Shown here one piece after another: positions 1-8,185 of a stretch of 64,000 nucleotides of DNA. A program made the translations under genes and the position numbers. The notes below the pieces were generated by a model. It searched no databases and was not told the DNA's origin. It saw nothing but the letters and a program-made list of their open reading frames with translations. The stretch covers positions 248,001 to 312,000 of the forward strand of contig NZ_JAOWKZ010000003.1 of assembly GCF_025751495.1 (NCBI RefSeq), written 5' to 3'. The stretch is from Albidovulum litorale. Its GTDB lineage: Bacteria > Pseudomonadota > Alphaproteobacteria > Rhodobacterales > Rhodobacteraceae. Numbering within the stretch: the stretch's first letter is position 1; the number at the start of each line of letters is the position of its first letter.

Positions 1-740
1 AGCCCCGAAATCGTTCCGTCCGGGGCCACCGAAATTGCGCAACTTGGATCGACGCCAAGAAACTCGGACGTCCGGTTCAGCCGCAAAATCCAGTCGGATT
101 TGCGCGAATTCATCAGATTGGCCAGTTCGATCCGGCGAACACAGGACTTGACCACTTCCAGCGTCAGGGCCTGGGAATATTTCTCGGTCGGTGACATCAG
201 CAAGGAAACGTCAAGCACACCGATCAGCGCGCCGTCCGAATGATAGATCGGCGCGGCGGTGCAGCTTAAGGGCGTATGCGCCATGTCGAAATGGTCGGTC
301 TGGTGGATGACGATCGCCTCTCCCGATGTCAGGCAGGCGCCGACGCCACAGGTTCCGGCGTTCTGTTCGCTCCATTCGGAGCCGATATAAAGGCCCGCCC
401 GCTTCAGTTCGCGGTCCACCTTTTCGTCCCCGATGAAATCGACCGTCACCCCCTTGGCATCGGTCAAAAGCAGCACATAACCCATGGAGTTGACCCGCCG
501 GTAGAGATCCTCCATCCCGAAGCGGGCGATGGTCATCAGGTCTTCGGCTTCCTGCTGATGCTGACGCAGGACATTCTGGGGGAGAATTCGGGCCTCGCCC
601 TTGTGTTCGGGGTCAAGTTTGTAGTCGTTCAGGCAGCGCAGCCAGGACTGGACAACCTCGGGGTCGCGCGACGTCTGTTTGCCCTCGGCGGCCGAGACGA
701 TTTCTTCCACATGCCGCGCGAACGCGATTGACTGATCCAT
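1..740 (-). CDS. acoR: AcoR-like sigma-54-dependent activator, N-terminal part (runs off the left edge)
   Basis: The ATG at 740 opens a minus-strand frame that stays open to base 1 (about 246 residues), so the gene is truncated by the window. The protein begins MDQSIAFARHVEEIV and contains a GAF-type sensory region (around residues 80-180, with GSEWSEQNAGTCGVGACL and the HTPLSCTAAPI stretch) typical of AcoR/DhaR enhancer-binding proteins. The expected AAA+ and Fis HTH domains would lie left of the window and cannot be checked. AcoR proteins sense acetoin or related C2-C4 compounds and activate sigma-54 promoters of aco operons. That fits the neighbouring aco genes, the two -24/-12 promoters and the sigma-54 paralogue at 8186. 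The AcoR assignment rests mainly on the GAF region and context; a related activator such as DhaR is the alternative. Confidence 0.85.
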   Translation of the reverse strand, partial: MDQSIAFARHVEEIVSAAEGKQTSRDPEVVQSWLRCLNDYKLDPEHKGEARILPQNVLRQHQQEAEDLMTIARFGMEDLYRRVNSMGYVLLLTDAKGVTVDFIGDEKVDRELKRAGLYIGSEWSEQNAGTCGVGACLTSGEAIVIHQTDHFDMAHTPLSCTAAPIYHSDGALIGVLDVSLLMSPTEKYSQALTLEVVKSCVRRIELANLMNSRKSDWILRLNRTSEFLGVDPSCAISVAPDGTISG

Positions 741-903
741 GACGGCGCCCCTCCCAAAGCGTCGACCCCGCCATCGGCCCACGGAACTGCGCGGGCGATG
801 ACGAGGCGAAACTATCAACAAAACAAGGGTATTGCGAGTCTTTTGAGGCTTGGCGGCAGGACGGACAGTCCCCTAAACCCTCCAAGGGCGAGCTGACGTC
901 AGA

Positions 904-1389
904 CTATCGCGCGAGGTGTGAAAGAACCTCCCCCGACGCGGTGATTGTGACCGCGGTAGCATCCGGTTCGATGGCCATCCAGTCCACCCTCTCGTCACGG
1001 ATCACCGCCGCATAGCGCTGCGTCCGCAGCCCCAGCCCCAGATCCATCAGGTCCAGAACCTGCCCGGCGTCACGGGCAAACTTCTGGCTGCCATCGGCCA
1101 TGAACTGCACGGTTTCGGGCGGGTCGAACTGGTCGGCCCAGGCCCTGACCACGAAAAAGTCGCTGGTGGCAAGGATGATGATTTCATCCACTCCGGCGTC
1201 CCGGAACGCCTCAGCGTCGCGCAGATAGCCCGGCACGTGATCGTCGGTGCAGGTCGGCGTGAAGGCACCCGGCACCGCGACCAGAACCATGGTTTTCCCG
1301 GCCGAACGTGCGGCAAGGTCGATCTGCCTGACCTCGCCGTCCGCCAGTTGCTGAACGGGTGTCGACGGCACCCTTGATCCTGTTTTCAT
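904..1389 (-). CDS. Peroxiredoxin, Prx5/AhpC-TSA (redoxin) family
   Basis: A 161-residue thiol peroxidase of the Prx5 type that would reduce hydrogen or alkyl peroxides in the cytoplasm. The signature PGAFTPTC places the peroxidatic cysteine at residue 47, and ATSDFFVVRAWADQ matches the conserved middle of the family. An upstream in-frame ATG at 1437 would add 16 residues (MPLISFDDI...) overlapping the AhpD-like gene by 20 bp. I prefer 1389 because it has a GAGGA ribosome site about 5 nt upstream and gives the family's usual N terminus (MKTGSRVPSTP). It lies just downstream of the AhpD-like gene, and the pair probably forms a small peroxide-defence unit attached to the aco cluster. Confidence 0.88.
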   Translation of the reverse strand: MKTGSRVPSTPVQQLADGEVRQIDLAARSAGKTMVLVAVPGAFTPTCTDDHVPGYLRDAEAFRDAGVDEIIILATSDFFVVRAWADQFDPPETVQFMADGSQKFARDAGQVLDLMDLGLGLRTQRYAAVIRDERVDWMAIEPDATAVTITASGEVLSHLAR

Positions 1390-1417
1390 CTCGTCCTCAC
1401 TCAATGCGGTGATGTCG

Positions 1418-1750
1418 TCAAAGCTGATCAAAGGCATCCAGCGCCTTCGCCGCGTAGACGGTTCCGGGCCCGCCCGACATTTCGACCGCTATCGCCAGAA
1501 CCTCGACCAGCGTGGCGCGGTCAGCGCCGTGGGTTTTGGCCTCGTTCACATGATAGAGGATGCAATCCTCGCAGCCCCGCGCGGCGGCGATGGCCACGGC
1601 GATCATCTCCTTCATCGCGGTCGCGACATTGCCCTCGCGCACCGCCGTGTCGCTGAGACCCTTGAAGGCCAGCATGGTTTTCTGATCGGCCTTGAAAAGA
1701 CCCATCAGGCGCTTGTTGGTTTCGGCCAGTTTTTCTTTCTGCGTGCTCAT
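1418..1750 (-). CDS. Carboxymuconolactone decarboxylase / AhpD-like protein
   Basis: A 110-residue alkylhydroperoxidase D-like protein. The family motif is complete: Cys60-Glu-Asp-Cys63 followed by His67 (ARGCEDCILYH), the CxxC-x3-H arrangement AhpD uses to reduce a peroxiredoxin. Such proteins often draw electrons from a lipoylated dehydrogenase E2 and E3. That is suggestive here because the lipoyl-bearing AcoC lies directly upstream and a peroxiredoxin directly downstream. The gene is separated from acoC by 64 bp holding a terminator-like hairpin, so it may be only partly co-transcribed with acoXABC. Functional coupling to AcoC is inference; family membership is clear. Confidence 0.85.
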   Translation of the reverse strand: MSTQKEKLAETNKRLMGLFKADQKTMLAFKGLSDTAVREGNVATAMKEMIAVAIAAARGCEDCILYHVNEAKTHGADRATLVEVLAIAVEMSGGPGTVYAAKALDAFDQL

Positions 1751-1773
1751 ATCATTCGTCTTTCCATGAAAAT

Positions 1774-1804
1774 GCCCACCCGGACGGGAGCGTACCGGGT
1801 GGGC
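1774..1804 (-). terminator. Rho-independent terminator-like hairpin after acoC
   Basis: A perfect 10-bp stem (GCCCACCCGG at 1774-1783 pairing with CCGGGTGGGC at 1795-1804) with an 11-nt loop, followed on the minus strand by ATTTTC. It begins 10 bp past the acoC stop. It should end or attenuate the acoXABC transcript before the ahpD-like and peroxiredoxin genes. Confidence 0.75.
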
Positions 1805-1814
1805 AGGGGCCGGA

Positions 1815-2915
1815 TCAGATCTGATCCCTGATCAGATCATTGACCCGCGAGGAGCCCTCCATCTGGACCATGTGGCCCGCGCCCTCGATGACGGTGACGC
1901 TGGCGCCGGGGATGGCATTGGCGTGGGCTTGCGGGATCACCGCGTCCCCGGCGCCCCAGATCACCTGAACCGGACCACTGAAACCGGCCAGACCCGCAAC
2001 GATCCCGGCGGCTTGTCGGCCCGCGACAAAGAGGTTGCCCCTGAGGGCTTCAAGGAAGCCCTGCACACCGTCCAGCCGCTTGTATTTCAAGAGGTCATCG
2101 ACCATCGCGCGGCTGACAAGGCTCTGATCGGCAAAGAGGTCCTTCAGCACAGGCTTAAGCTCCTTGCGGCTGGCCGCCCCGACGAAACCGTCGATATAGC
2201 CGCTGTTGATCTCCTCCCCCAGACCGGCGGAACAGATCAGCGTCAGCGAGGCGACGCGGCCCGGATGGTCGATGGCGACCTGTCCGGAAACGAGCCCGCC
2301 CATCGAATGGCCGACAAGATGAGCCTTTTCGATATTGAGGTGATCCATGAGCTGCACCACAGCATCGACCATCGTACCAAGGCCGGGATTGTCCACAGCC
2401 TTGACCGACTGGCCATGGCCGGGCAGATCCAGCGCGTGAACCGGCGCCTTTTCGGCCAGCGCGTCGATGTTGAAGAGCCAGTTGTCCAGATCGCCACCAA
2501 AGCCATGGATCAGGAGGATCGGCACGCCCTCGCCCTCTCGCGTGGTATAGCGGATGCGGCCGATGGGCAGATCGGCATAGTCATGCGCCGGGCCGGAGTC
2601 TTCATCCTCCTCGACCTGCGGCATCTCGAAGGCATCGACATAGGCGTCAACCTCGGCGTCCGACACTTCGGCCGGGGCCAGAACCCCCAGAAGCGCGCGG
2701 ACAGGATAGACCTCGCCCGCCTGCCCGACGCGGCGCCGGAGGAGACCGCCATCGGCGGCCTCCACGACATTTGCGATCTTGTCGGTCTCGACATCCATGA
2801 TCTCGTCGCCGGGGCTGATCTCGGTGCCTTCCTCCACATGCCAGGCGGCAAGGGTGCCTTCCCGCATGGAAAGGCCCCATTTCGGCATGAGGATCGGCGT
2901 TATCAGATCGCTCAT
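1815..2915 (-). CDS. acoC: Acetoin dehydrogenase E2: lipoyl domain plus alpha/beta-hydrolase-fold acetyltransferase (AcoC)
   Basis: A 366-residue acetyltransferase component of the acetoin dehydrogenase complex, which moves the acetyl group from cleaved acetoin onto CoA. Residues 1-80 are a lipoyl domain with the lipoylated lysine at Lys46 (VETDKIAN). From about residue 115 a hydrolase fold follows, with nucleophile elbow GHSMGG, the aspartate in WGAGD and the histidine in GAGHM. This layout is specific to AcoC; pyruvate dehydrogenase E2 has a different catalytic domain. I start at the ATG at 2915, 4 bp after acoB ends, since it begins the lipoyl domain directly (MSDLITPILMPKWGLSM). A longer reading from 3014 would run through acoB. 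No E3 (AcoL) gene is present in the window, so the complex probably borrows dihydrolipoamide dehydrogenase from elsewhere. Confidence 0.95.
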   Translation of the reverse strand: MSDLITPILMPKWGLSMREGTLAAWHVEEGTEISPGDEIMDVETDKIANVVEAADGGLLRRRVGQAGEVYPVRALLGVLAPAEVSDAEVDAYVDAFEMPQVEEDEDSGPAHDYADLPIGRIRYTTREGEGVPILLIHGFGGDLDNWLFNIDALAEKAPVHALDLPGHGQSVKAVDNPGLGTMVDAVVQLMDHLNIEKAHLVGHSMGGLVSGQVAIDHPGRVASLTLICSAGLGEEINSGYIDGFVGAASRKELKPVLKDLFADQSLVSRAMVDDLLKYKRLDGVQGFLEALRGNLFVAGRQAAGIVAGLAGFSGPVQVIWGAGDAVIPQAHANAIPGASVTVIEGAGHMVQMEGSSRVNDLIRDQI

Positions 2916-2919
2916 TCCC

Positions 2920-3927
2920 TCAGGCCCCCATGGTCTTGCGCACCGCCGCGGCGATCCGGTCGGGCGACGGGATGTAGAGGTCTTCAAGCGCGGGCGAGAA
3001 GGGCACCGGCGCATGCGGCGCTGTGACCATCGCGATCGGCGCCTTCAGTGCCTTGAACGCCTCCTGCGCCACGCTGGCCGAGACGTCGGAGGCAATGGAA
3101 CAGCGCGGGTTGGCTTCGTCCACGCAGACCAGACGGCCGGTGTTCTCGACGCTTTCGATCACCGTATCCATATCGATGGGCGAAAGCGTGCGCAGGTCGA
3201 TCACCTCGACGTCGATGCCTTCCTTCTTCAGCGTCTCGGCGGCGGCCAGAGAATTGGGCACCATGAGGCCATAGGTCACGATTGTCACATTGCTGCCCTC
3301 GCGGGCGATGTTCGCCTCGCCGAAGGGGATGGCATAGGGCTCTTCGGGCACATCGCATTCCGAGGCGTAAAGGTTCTTGTGCTCAAGGAAGATCACCGGA
3401 TCGTTGTCGCGGATCGCCTGGATCAGAAGGCCCTTGGTGTCATAGGCGTTCGAGGGGCAGACCACCTTCAGCCCCGGGATATGGGTGAAGATCGGGGTCA
3501 GCATCTGGCTGTGCTGGGCCGCCGCGCGGAAACCCGCGCCGCACATCGCGCGGATCACCACCGGCGTCTCGGCCTTGCCACCGAACATGTAGCGGAACTT
3601 GGCCGCCTGATTGTAGATCTGGTCCAGACAGACGCCCATGAAGTCGATGAACATCAGTTCCGCCACCGGCCTGAGGCCACAGGTTGCCGCCCCGATCGCC
3701 GCGCCGACATAGGCGCTTTCGGACAAGGGCGTGTCGATCATCTGTTTCGGGTGCTTGTGGTAAAGCCCTTTCGAGACCCCCAGAACCCCGCCCCAGGCAT
3801 CATCCTCGCCCGCCGCACCGGCGCCGCCGACGATGTCTTCGCCCATCATGATCACCGTCGGGTCGCGGGTCATTTCCTGATCCAGCGCCTCGTTGATCGC
3901 GTCTTTCATGCTCAATGTACGTGCCAT
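2920..3927 (-). CDS. acoB: Acetoin dehydrogenase E1 beta subunit (AcoB)
   Basis: A 335-residue beta subunit of the thiamine-diphosphate-dependent E1 component. The start MARTLSMKDAINEALDQEM, the MGEDIVGG segment and DTPLSESAYVGAAIGAA are hallmarks of E1-beta proteins, and FMGVCLDQIYNQAAKFRYM continues the pyrimidine-binding domain. The C-terminal transketolase domain ends with VTAPHAPVPFSPALEDLYIPS. With AcoA it cleaves acetoin to acetaldehyde and a hydroxyethyl-TPP intermediate that is passed to AcoC. Start ATG 3927 has a strong AAGGAGAGAG ribosome site. It is the third gene of acoXABC. Confidence 0.95.
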   Translation of the reverse strand: MARTLSMKDAINEALDQEMTRDPTVIMMGEDIVGGAGAAGEDDAWGGVLGVSKGLYHKHPKQMIDTPLSESAYVGAAIGAATCGLRPVAELMFIDFMGVCLDQIYNQAAKFRYMFGGKAETPVVIRAMCGAGFRAAAQHSQMLTPIFTHIPGLKVVCPSNAYDTKGLLIQAIRDNDPVIFLEHKNLYASECDVPEEPYAIPFGEANIAREGSNVTIVTYGLMVPNSLAAAETLKKEGIDVEVIDLRTLSPIDMDTVIESVENTGRLVCVDEANPRCSIASDVSASVAQEAFKALKAPIAMVTAPHAPVPFSPALEDLYIPSPDRIAAAVRKTMGA

Positions 3928-3957
3928 GTTCTCTCTCCTTTCTCGTGTCAGCGCGTG

Positions 3958-4938
3958 TCAGTAGGACACGTACACATCGGTGGTCAGGTCTGCGGGGGTG
4001 GGCAGGGGCGCGGCCTTGGCCTCGCGCACCGCATCCTCGATCAGCGTCATGACTTCGGCGTCGATGGCATTCAGCTCGGCATCGGTCAGTACGCCCGCCT
4101 CGGTCACCTTGGCGCGGAAGATCTTGAGGCAGTCGCGGTTCTTGCGGTTGTCCTCGTTCTCGCCCGGGGCGCGGTAGGTCTGGGCGTCGCCCTCGAAATG
4201 GCCGAAGAAGCGGATCATCTTGCATTCCAGGAGCGTCGGTCCGCCGCCTTCGCGGGCGCGCTTCACGACCTCGCCCGCCGCCTCGTAGACAGCGAAGAAA
4301 TCGGTGCCGTCCACCGTGATGCCGGGCATGCCGAACCCGGTCGCGCGGTCGACATAGCTGTCGGAGGCGACGGCATAGTCAACGCTGGTCGATTCCGCAT
4401 AGCCGTTGTTTTCCACGACGAAGATGGCAGGCAGGTTCCAGATCGCGGCCAGGTTCATCGATTCCAGCACCGTGCCCTGGTTCGAGGCGCCGTCGCCGAA
4501 GAAAGTGATGCCCACCCCGTCATGGCCCAGCTTCTGCGCTGCCAGCGCAGCACCACAGACAAGCGGCGCACCGGCGCCGAGGATGCCGTTCGCACCCATC
4601 ATGCCCTTGGACAGGTCGGCGATATGCATCGACCCGCCCTTGCCCGCGCAAGAACCGGTCGCCTTGCCATAGATCTCGGCCATCATGCCTTTGACATCCA
4701 CGCCCTTGGCGATGCAGTGGCCATGGCCCCGGTGGGTGGAGGCGATGCGGTCGTGGTCCTGCAAGTGCATCATGATGCCGACGCCCGCGGCCTCTTCGCC
4801 CGCATAAAGGTGCACAAAGCCCGGGATGTCGCCGCGGCCAAAATCGACATGCAGACGCTCTTCGAATTCGCGGATCGTCTTCATCCGGCGATAGGCTTCA
4901 AGAAGCCCGTCTTTTTCCAGTGGGAACGGGTTGCTCAT
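3958..4938 (-). CDS. acoA: Acetoin dehydrogenase E1 alpha subunit (AcoA)
   Basis: A 326-residue thiamine-diphosphate-binding E1 alpha subunit. The TPP motif is present as GDGASNQG followed by about 25 residues and VVENN, and the substrate-side loop carries HRGHGHCIAKG and GSCAGKGGSMHI, as in acetoin and pyruvate E1 alpha proteins. The ATG at 4938 overlaps the acoX stop by 4 bp (ATGA), indicating translational coupling; a longer reading back to 5025 has no support. Acetoin rather than pyruvate specificity is inferred from acoX and the AcoC-type E2 in the same operon. Confidence 0.94.
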   Translation of the reverse strand: MSNPFPLEKDGLLEAYRRMKTIREFEERLHVDFGRGDIPGFVHLYAGEEAAGVGIMMHLQDHDRIASTHRGHGHCIAKGVDVKGMMAEIYGKATGSCAGKGGSMHIADLSKGMMGANGILGAGAPLVCGAALAAQKLGHDGVGITFFGDGASNQGTVLESMNLAAIWNLPAIFVVENNGYAESTSVDYAVASDSYVDRATGFGMPGITVDGTDFFAVYEAAGEVVKRAREGGGPTLLECKMIRFFGHFEGDAQTYRAPGENEDNRKNRDCLKIFRAKVTEAGVLTDAELNAIDAEVMTLIEDAVREAKAAPLPTPADLTTDVYVSY

Positions 4939-5993
4939 GTGGTCCTCCCTGTTTGATGAGCGGTACGCAGCGCCTCGGACGCCGCGCGGGTGAGAAGCCC
5001 GTGCCGGGCCGCATAGGCCATGCAATCGGGCACGTTGACGGTTCGGAACGCATCGGTCTGAAGGCGGATGCTGACATCGCAGGTTTCGCTGAAGGTCAGC
5101 TCGCGCTCGCCATCGAGCGCGAAGGACCCGGCCGAGACGCTGGGCAGATAGACCGTGTCGGGCAGAACCTTTTCGACGCCGCCGATGCCGACCTCTTCGA
5201 TCAGGCCGGGCGCGATCGGGGCGACCAGCCGGGTCTTTGCCGTCTCCAGCGGCAACAGGCGCGCGCGCCGGCCTTCGGGTGTCTGCCGGTCAAGTGGCGC
5301 CAGAAGCCCGATGATCGACGACATGCCGATCCCGTCTGGCCGCCCGAAGGTGACAAAGAGATCGCGGAAATTTGCGGTCTTCCAGATCGCGCGGGCACCG
5401 ATGAAGCGTTCGGAGACGACGGCGACATCGACCAGCGCGATCTCACGCTGATCGTTGACGCGCACTTCCAGCCGCTTGTTGTAGGAATAGGCATGATCGC
5501 AGGGTACCTGCCCCGTCACCGCCAGCCCTACCGCCAGACCGGTGATCGTCGGTTCGCGCAGTTCGGGGAAGGCGTTGTTCGTGCCGGTGGATACCCCCGC
5601 AATCGGCGTGTTGCCGCAACGCGAGACGACGACGCGGTTGGTCCCGTCACCGCCCAGCACCACGATCGCGCCGACGCCCTGATCGTGCATCTGCCGCGCC
5701 GCCTCAGCACTGTCGTCCGAGGTGCAGGTGACCGGCATGTCCAGATAGCTGACGCGCGGAAACCGCAGATGGCCCATGCGGGATTCGCGGTCGATGGTGC
5801 GCATCAGCTGGGTGCGGATGCCGCCGTTTTCCGGCATGATCACGACCTCTTCCACCCCGGTCGCCATCAATCCTGTCAGCATCCGCAGGACGATATTCGC
5901 GCGATCGTTGATCGGCAGGTTGCCTGCATGGCTGACAATCCGCCGGATGTCGCGGGCCGAAACGGGATTGGCGATGATGCCGACTTTGGTCAT
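4935..5993 (-). CDS. acoX: AcoX-family protein (NAD kinase-like fold)
   Basis: A 352-residue protein of the AcoX family, which has an ATP-NAD kinase-like core and an undefined role in acetoin catabolism. MTKVGIIANPVSARDIRR at the N terminus and VVLGGDGTNRVV (about residues 105-116) match the nucleotide-binding signature of NAD/diacylglycerol kinases, and GVSTGTNNAFPE follows. The start at 5993 has a GGAAAGGAG ribosome site and lies 28 bp downstream of a perfect -24/-12 promoter, so it heads the acoXABC operon. What it phosphorylates, if anything, is not known from the sequence. Confidence 0.9.
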   Translation of the reverse strand: MTKVGIIANPVSARDIRRIVSHAGNLPINDRANIVLRMLTGLMATGVEEVVIMPENGGIRTQLMRTIDRESRMGHLRFPRVSYLDMPVTCTSDDSAEAARQMHDQGVGAIVVLGGDGTNRVVVSRCGNTPIAGVSTGTNNAFPELREPTITGLAVGLAVTGQVPCDHAYSYNKRLEVRVNDQREIALVDVAVVSERFIGARAIWKTANFRDLFVTFGRPDGIGMSSIIGLLAPLDRQTPEGRRARLLPLETAKTRLVAPIAPGLIEEVGIGGVEKVLPDTVYLPSVSAGSFALDGERELTFSETCDVSIRLQTDAFRTVNVPDCMAYAARHGLLTRAASEALRTAHQTGRTT

Positions 5994-6020
5994 GGCGGCG
6001 GTCTCCTTTCCACCTTTGAA

Positions 6021-6037
6021 AGCAACGATCGTGCCAG
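6021..6037 (-). promoter_or_regulatory. Sigma-54 (-24/-12) promoter of acoXABC
   Basis: Minus-strand CTGGCACG-ATCG-TTGCT matches the sigma-54 consensus YTGGCACG-N4-TTGCW at every position, with GG and GC exactly 10 nt apart. It ends 28 bp before the acoX ATG, which puts the start of transcription near 6010. AcoR is the obvious activator. Confidence 0.93.
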
Positions 6038-6147
6038 TTTGGCTGGCGCAGCGCATCGCCCGGATGGCGACTTGGCCACAATAGGGAACGGGCAACATCC
6101 GAACCCGGACCGCCCGTCATTTCTGGAAACTGCAATTGGATGTGGGA

Positions 6148-6492
6148 TTATTCAGGCAGGCAGATATCGGACCGGGTCAGGAACCTGCGGCCGGACCCGT
6201 TTTCGAGCGAAAACATCCCGCCAATCCCCTTGATCGCGTCGATGGTCAGGTCGGTGTGCTTCCAGCGCTCGTACTGATCTGCGTTCATGTAGAATGGCAC
6301 CCCGTCGACATCGCTGACCAGAACGTCGTTATTGCCGATCAGATAATCGCCCTGCTGAAACAGCATCGGTGCGGATCCGTCGCAGCACCCGCCGGATTGG
6401 TGAAACAGAAGATCGGCCCCGAACCGCGCCTTGATCTCGCGCAGCAGGTCCAGTGCCTCGTGCGTTGCCGTCACTGTCATGTTGCGCTGCAT
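6148..6492 (-). CDS. DUF779 family protein
   Basis: A 114-residue protein of the DUF779 family, whose biochemical role is not established. Features visible are LLFHQSGGCCDGSAPM with paired cysteines, a conserved DVLVSDVDGVPFYM segment and a C-terminal RFLTRSDICL. Members are commonly encoded beside aldehyde dehydrogenases of the AcoD/ExaC type, as here, where the dehydrogenase gene ends 61 bp upstream on the same strand. The two probably share the sigma-54 transcript starting near 8117. The vicinal cysteines could bind metal or a thiol, which is inference. Confidence 0.88.
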   Translation of the reverse strand: MQRNMTVTATHEALDLLREIKARFGADLLFHQSGGCCDGSAPMLFQQGDYLIGNNDVLVSDVDGVPFYMNADQYERWKHTDLTIDAIKGIGGMFSLENGSGRRFLTRSDICLPE

Positions 6493-6553
6493 TCTTGCGT
6501 CCTTTCGCGATGGCGGCCCCGCACCAGGTCGGGACCGCCGTTCTGTCGATCTA

Positions 6554-8095
6554 TCAGAAGAAACCCAGCGCGTTCGGGCTGTAGCTGACCAGCAGGTTCT
6601 TGGTCTGGCGATAATGGTCCAGCATCATCTTGTGCGTTTCCCGCCCGATGCCGGACTGCTTGTATCCGCCAAAGGCCGCATGGGCGGGATAGGCGTGATA
6701 GCAGTTGGTCCAGACCCGACCCGCCTGAATGCCGCGGCCGAAGCGGAACGCGCGGTTTGTGTCGCGCGTCCAGACACCGGCACCGAGGCCATAGAGTGTG
6801 TCATTAGCGATTTCCAGCGCTTCGGCATCGTCCTTGAATGTCGTGACCGATACGACCGGGCCGAAGATCTCTTCCTGAAATATCCGCATCTTGTTGTGGC
6901 CCTTGAAGACCGTGGGCTGGATGTAGTTGCCATTCGGCGCGCCCTCGACACTGCCCACGGACCCACCCGTCAACAACTCGGCCCCTTCCTTGACCCCAAG
7001 CTCCAGGTAGGACTTGATCTTTTCCATCTGCTCGGTCGACGCCTGCGCGCCGATCATCGTCTCCATCTGCAGCGGGTTGCCCTGCCTGATCGCCTTGGTG
7101 CGCTCGACCGCACGAGCGATGAAATCGTCATAGATCGATTCCTGGACCAGCGCGCGCGACGGGCAGGTACAGACCTCACCCTGGTTCAGCGCAAACATGG
7201 CGAAGCCTTCAAGGCACTTGTCGAAATAGGCGTCGTCAACATCCATGACGTCTTCGAAGAAGATGTTTGGGGATTTGCCGCCCAGTTCCAGCGTCACCGG
7301 AATGATGTTCTGCGAGGCATATTGCATGATCAGGCGGCCGGTAGTGGTTTCGCCGGTAAAGGCGATCTTGGCGATCCGGTTGGACGATGCGAGCGGCTTG
7401 CCCGCCTCAAGGCCGAAGCCGTTGACGATGTTCAAGACACCCGCCGGCAGCACATCGGCGATCAGTTCGGCCAGAACCATGATCGAGGCCGGGGTCTGTT
7501 CGGCGGGCTTCAGCACGACGCAATTGCCTGCCGCCAGTGCCGGGGCCAGCTTCCACACAGCCATTAAAAGCGGGAAGTTCCAGGGAATGATCTGACCGAC
7601 GACGCCCAGCGGCTCGGGAATGTGATAGGCATAGGTATCGGCGTCAATCTCGCCGATCGTGCCTTCCTCGGCGCGGATACATCCTGCGAAATAGCGCCAG
7701 TGATCCACACAGAGCGCCAGGTCGGCCGCAATGGATTCGCGGATCGGCTTGCCATTGTCGAACGTCTCGGCCACCGCCAGAAGCTGGGTGTTCTGCTCCA
7801 TGATGTCGGCGATCTTCAAGAGCATGTTCGACCGCTCGGCGATCGACGTTCTTCCCCAGGCCGGGAAGGCCGCATGGGCGGCATCCAGTGCGAGATTGAT
7901 GTCATCTTCATTCGACCGGGCGATCTCGCAGAGCACTTCGCCGGTGATCGGCGTGACGTTCTCGAAGTAGCGGCCGGATTTCGGTTCGACGAAGGCGCCG
8001 TTGATAAAGTTGCCGTAACGCAACTTGAACGGGTACTCGACCCCCAGATGGGACGTGTCGAGCGCGGCGCTGCGGGCTTGGGTGTTCACATTCAT
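6554..8095 (-). CDS. acoD: NAD-dependent acetaldehyde dehydrogenase (AcoD/ExaC type)
   Basis: A 513-residue aldehyde dehydrogenase that would oxidise the acetaldehyde released by acetoin cleavage to acetate. [16 protein letters not shown] carries the general-base glutamate, and [11 protein letters not shown] holds the catalytic cysteine; the latter wording is characteristic of the AldA/AcoD/ExaC group. Also present are [20 protein letters not shown] (cofactor site) and the C-terminal [11 protein letters not shown]. The ATG at 8095 has a GGAGG ribosome site and lies 33 bp from a -24/-12 promoter. A longer reading to 8452 runs through the promoter and into rpoN antisense, so I reject it. Confidence 0.93.
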   Translation of the reverse strand: MNVNTQARSAALDTSHLGVEYPFKLRYGNFINGAFVEPKSGRYFENVTPITGEVLCEIARSNEDDINLALDAAHAAFPAWGRTSIAERSNMLLKIADIMEQNTQLLAVAETFDNGKPIRESIAADLALCVDHWRYFAGCIRAEEGTIGEIDADTYAYHIPEPLGVVGQIIPWNFPLLMAVWKLAPALAAGNCVVLKPAEQTPASIMVLAELIADVLPAGVLNIVNGFGLEAGKPLASSNRIAKIAFTGETTTGRLIMQYASQNIIPVTLELGGKSPNIFFEDVMDVDDAYFDKCLEGFAMFALNQGEVCTCPSRALVQESIYDDFIARAVERTKAIRQGNPLQMETMIGAQASTEQMEKIKSYLELGVKEGAELLTGGSVGSVEGAPNGNYIQPTVFKGHNKMRIFQEEIFGPVVSVTTFKDDAEALEIANDTLYGLGAGVWTRDTNRAFRFGRGIQAGRVWTNCYHAYPAHAAFGGYKQSGIGRETHKMMLDHYRQTKNLLVSYSPNALGFF

Positions 8096-8127
8096 GGCTT
8101 CCTCCAGGGTTATGGCATTTGACTGCA

Positions 8128-8144
8128 AGCAACGATGATGCCAA
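8128..8144 (-). promoter_or_regulatory. Sigma-54 (-24/-12) promoter of the aldehyde dehydrogenase gene
   Basis: Minus-strand TTGGCATC-ATCG-TTGCT keeps the invariant GG-N10-GC and differs from the consensus only in the CACG part (CATC). The last nine bases (ATCGTTGCT) are identical to the acoX promoter. It lies in the 90-bp gap between the dehydrogenase and the divergent rpoN paralogue. A perfect palindrome GTCCCGGGAC occurs about 30 bp upstream and might be an activator site. Confidence 0.88.
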
Positions 8145-8185
8145 GCTGACAGGGCACCTCTCACGTCAGCGTCCCGGGACAGGCA

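Noticed and set aside
2779-4956. 725-codon plus-strand open frame
   Set aside because: Fully antisense to acoC, acoB and acoA; frame stays open because of high GC and codon bias of the real genes.
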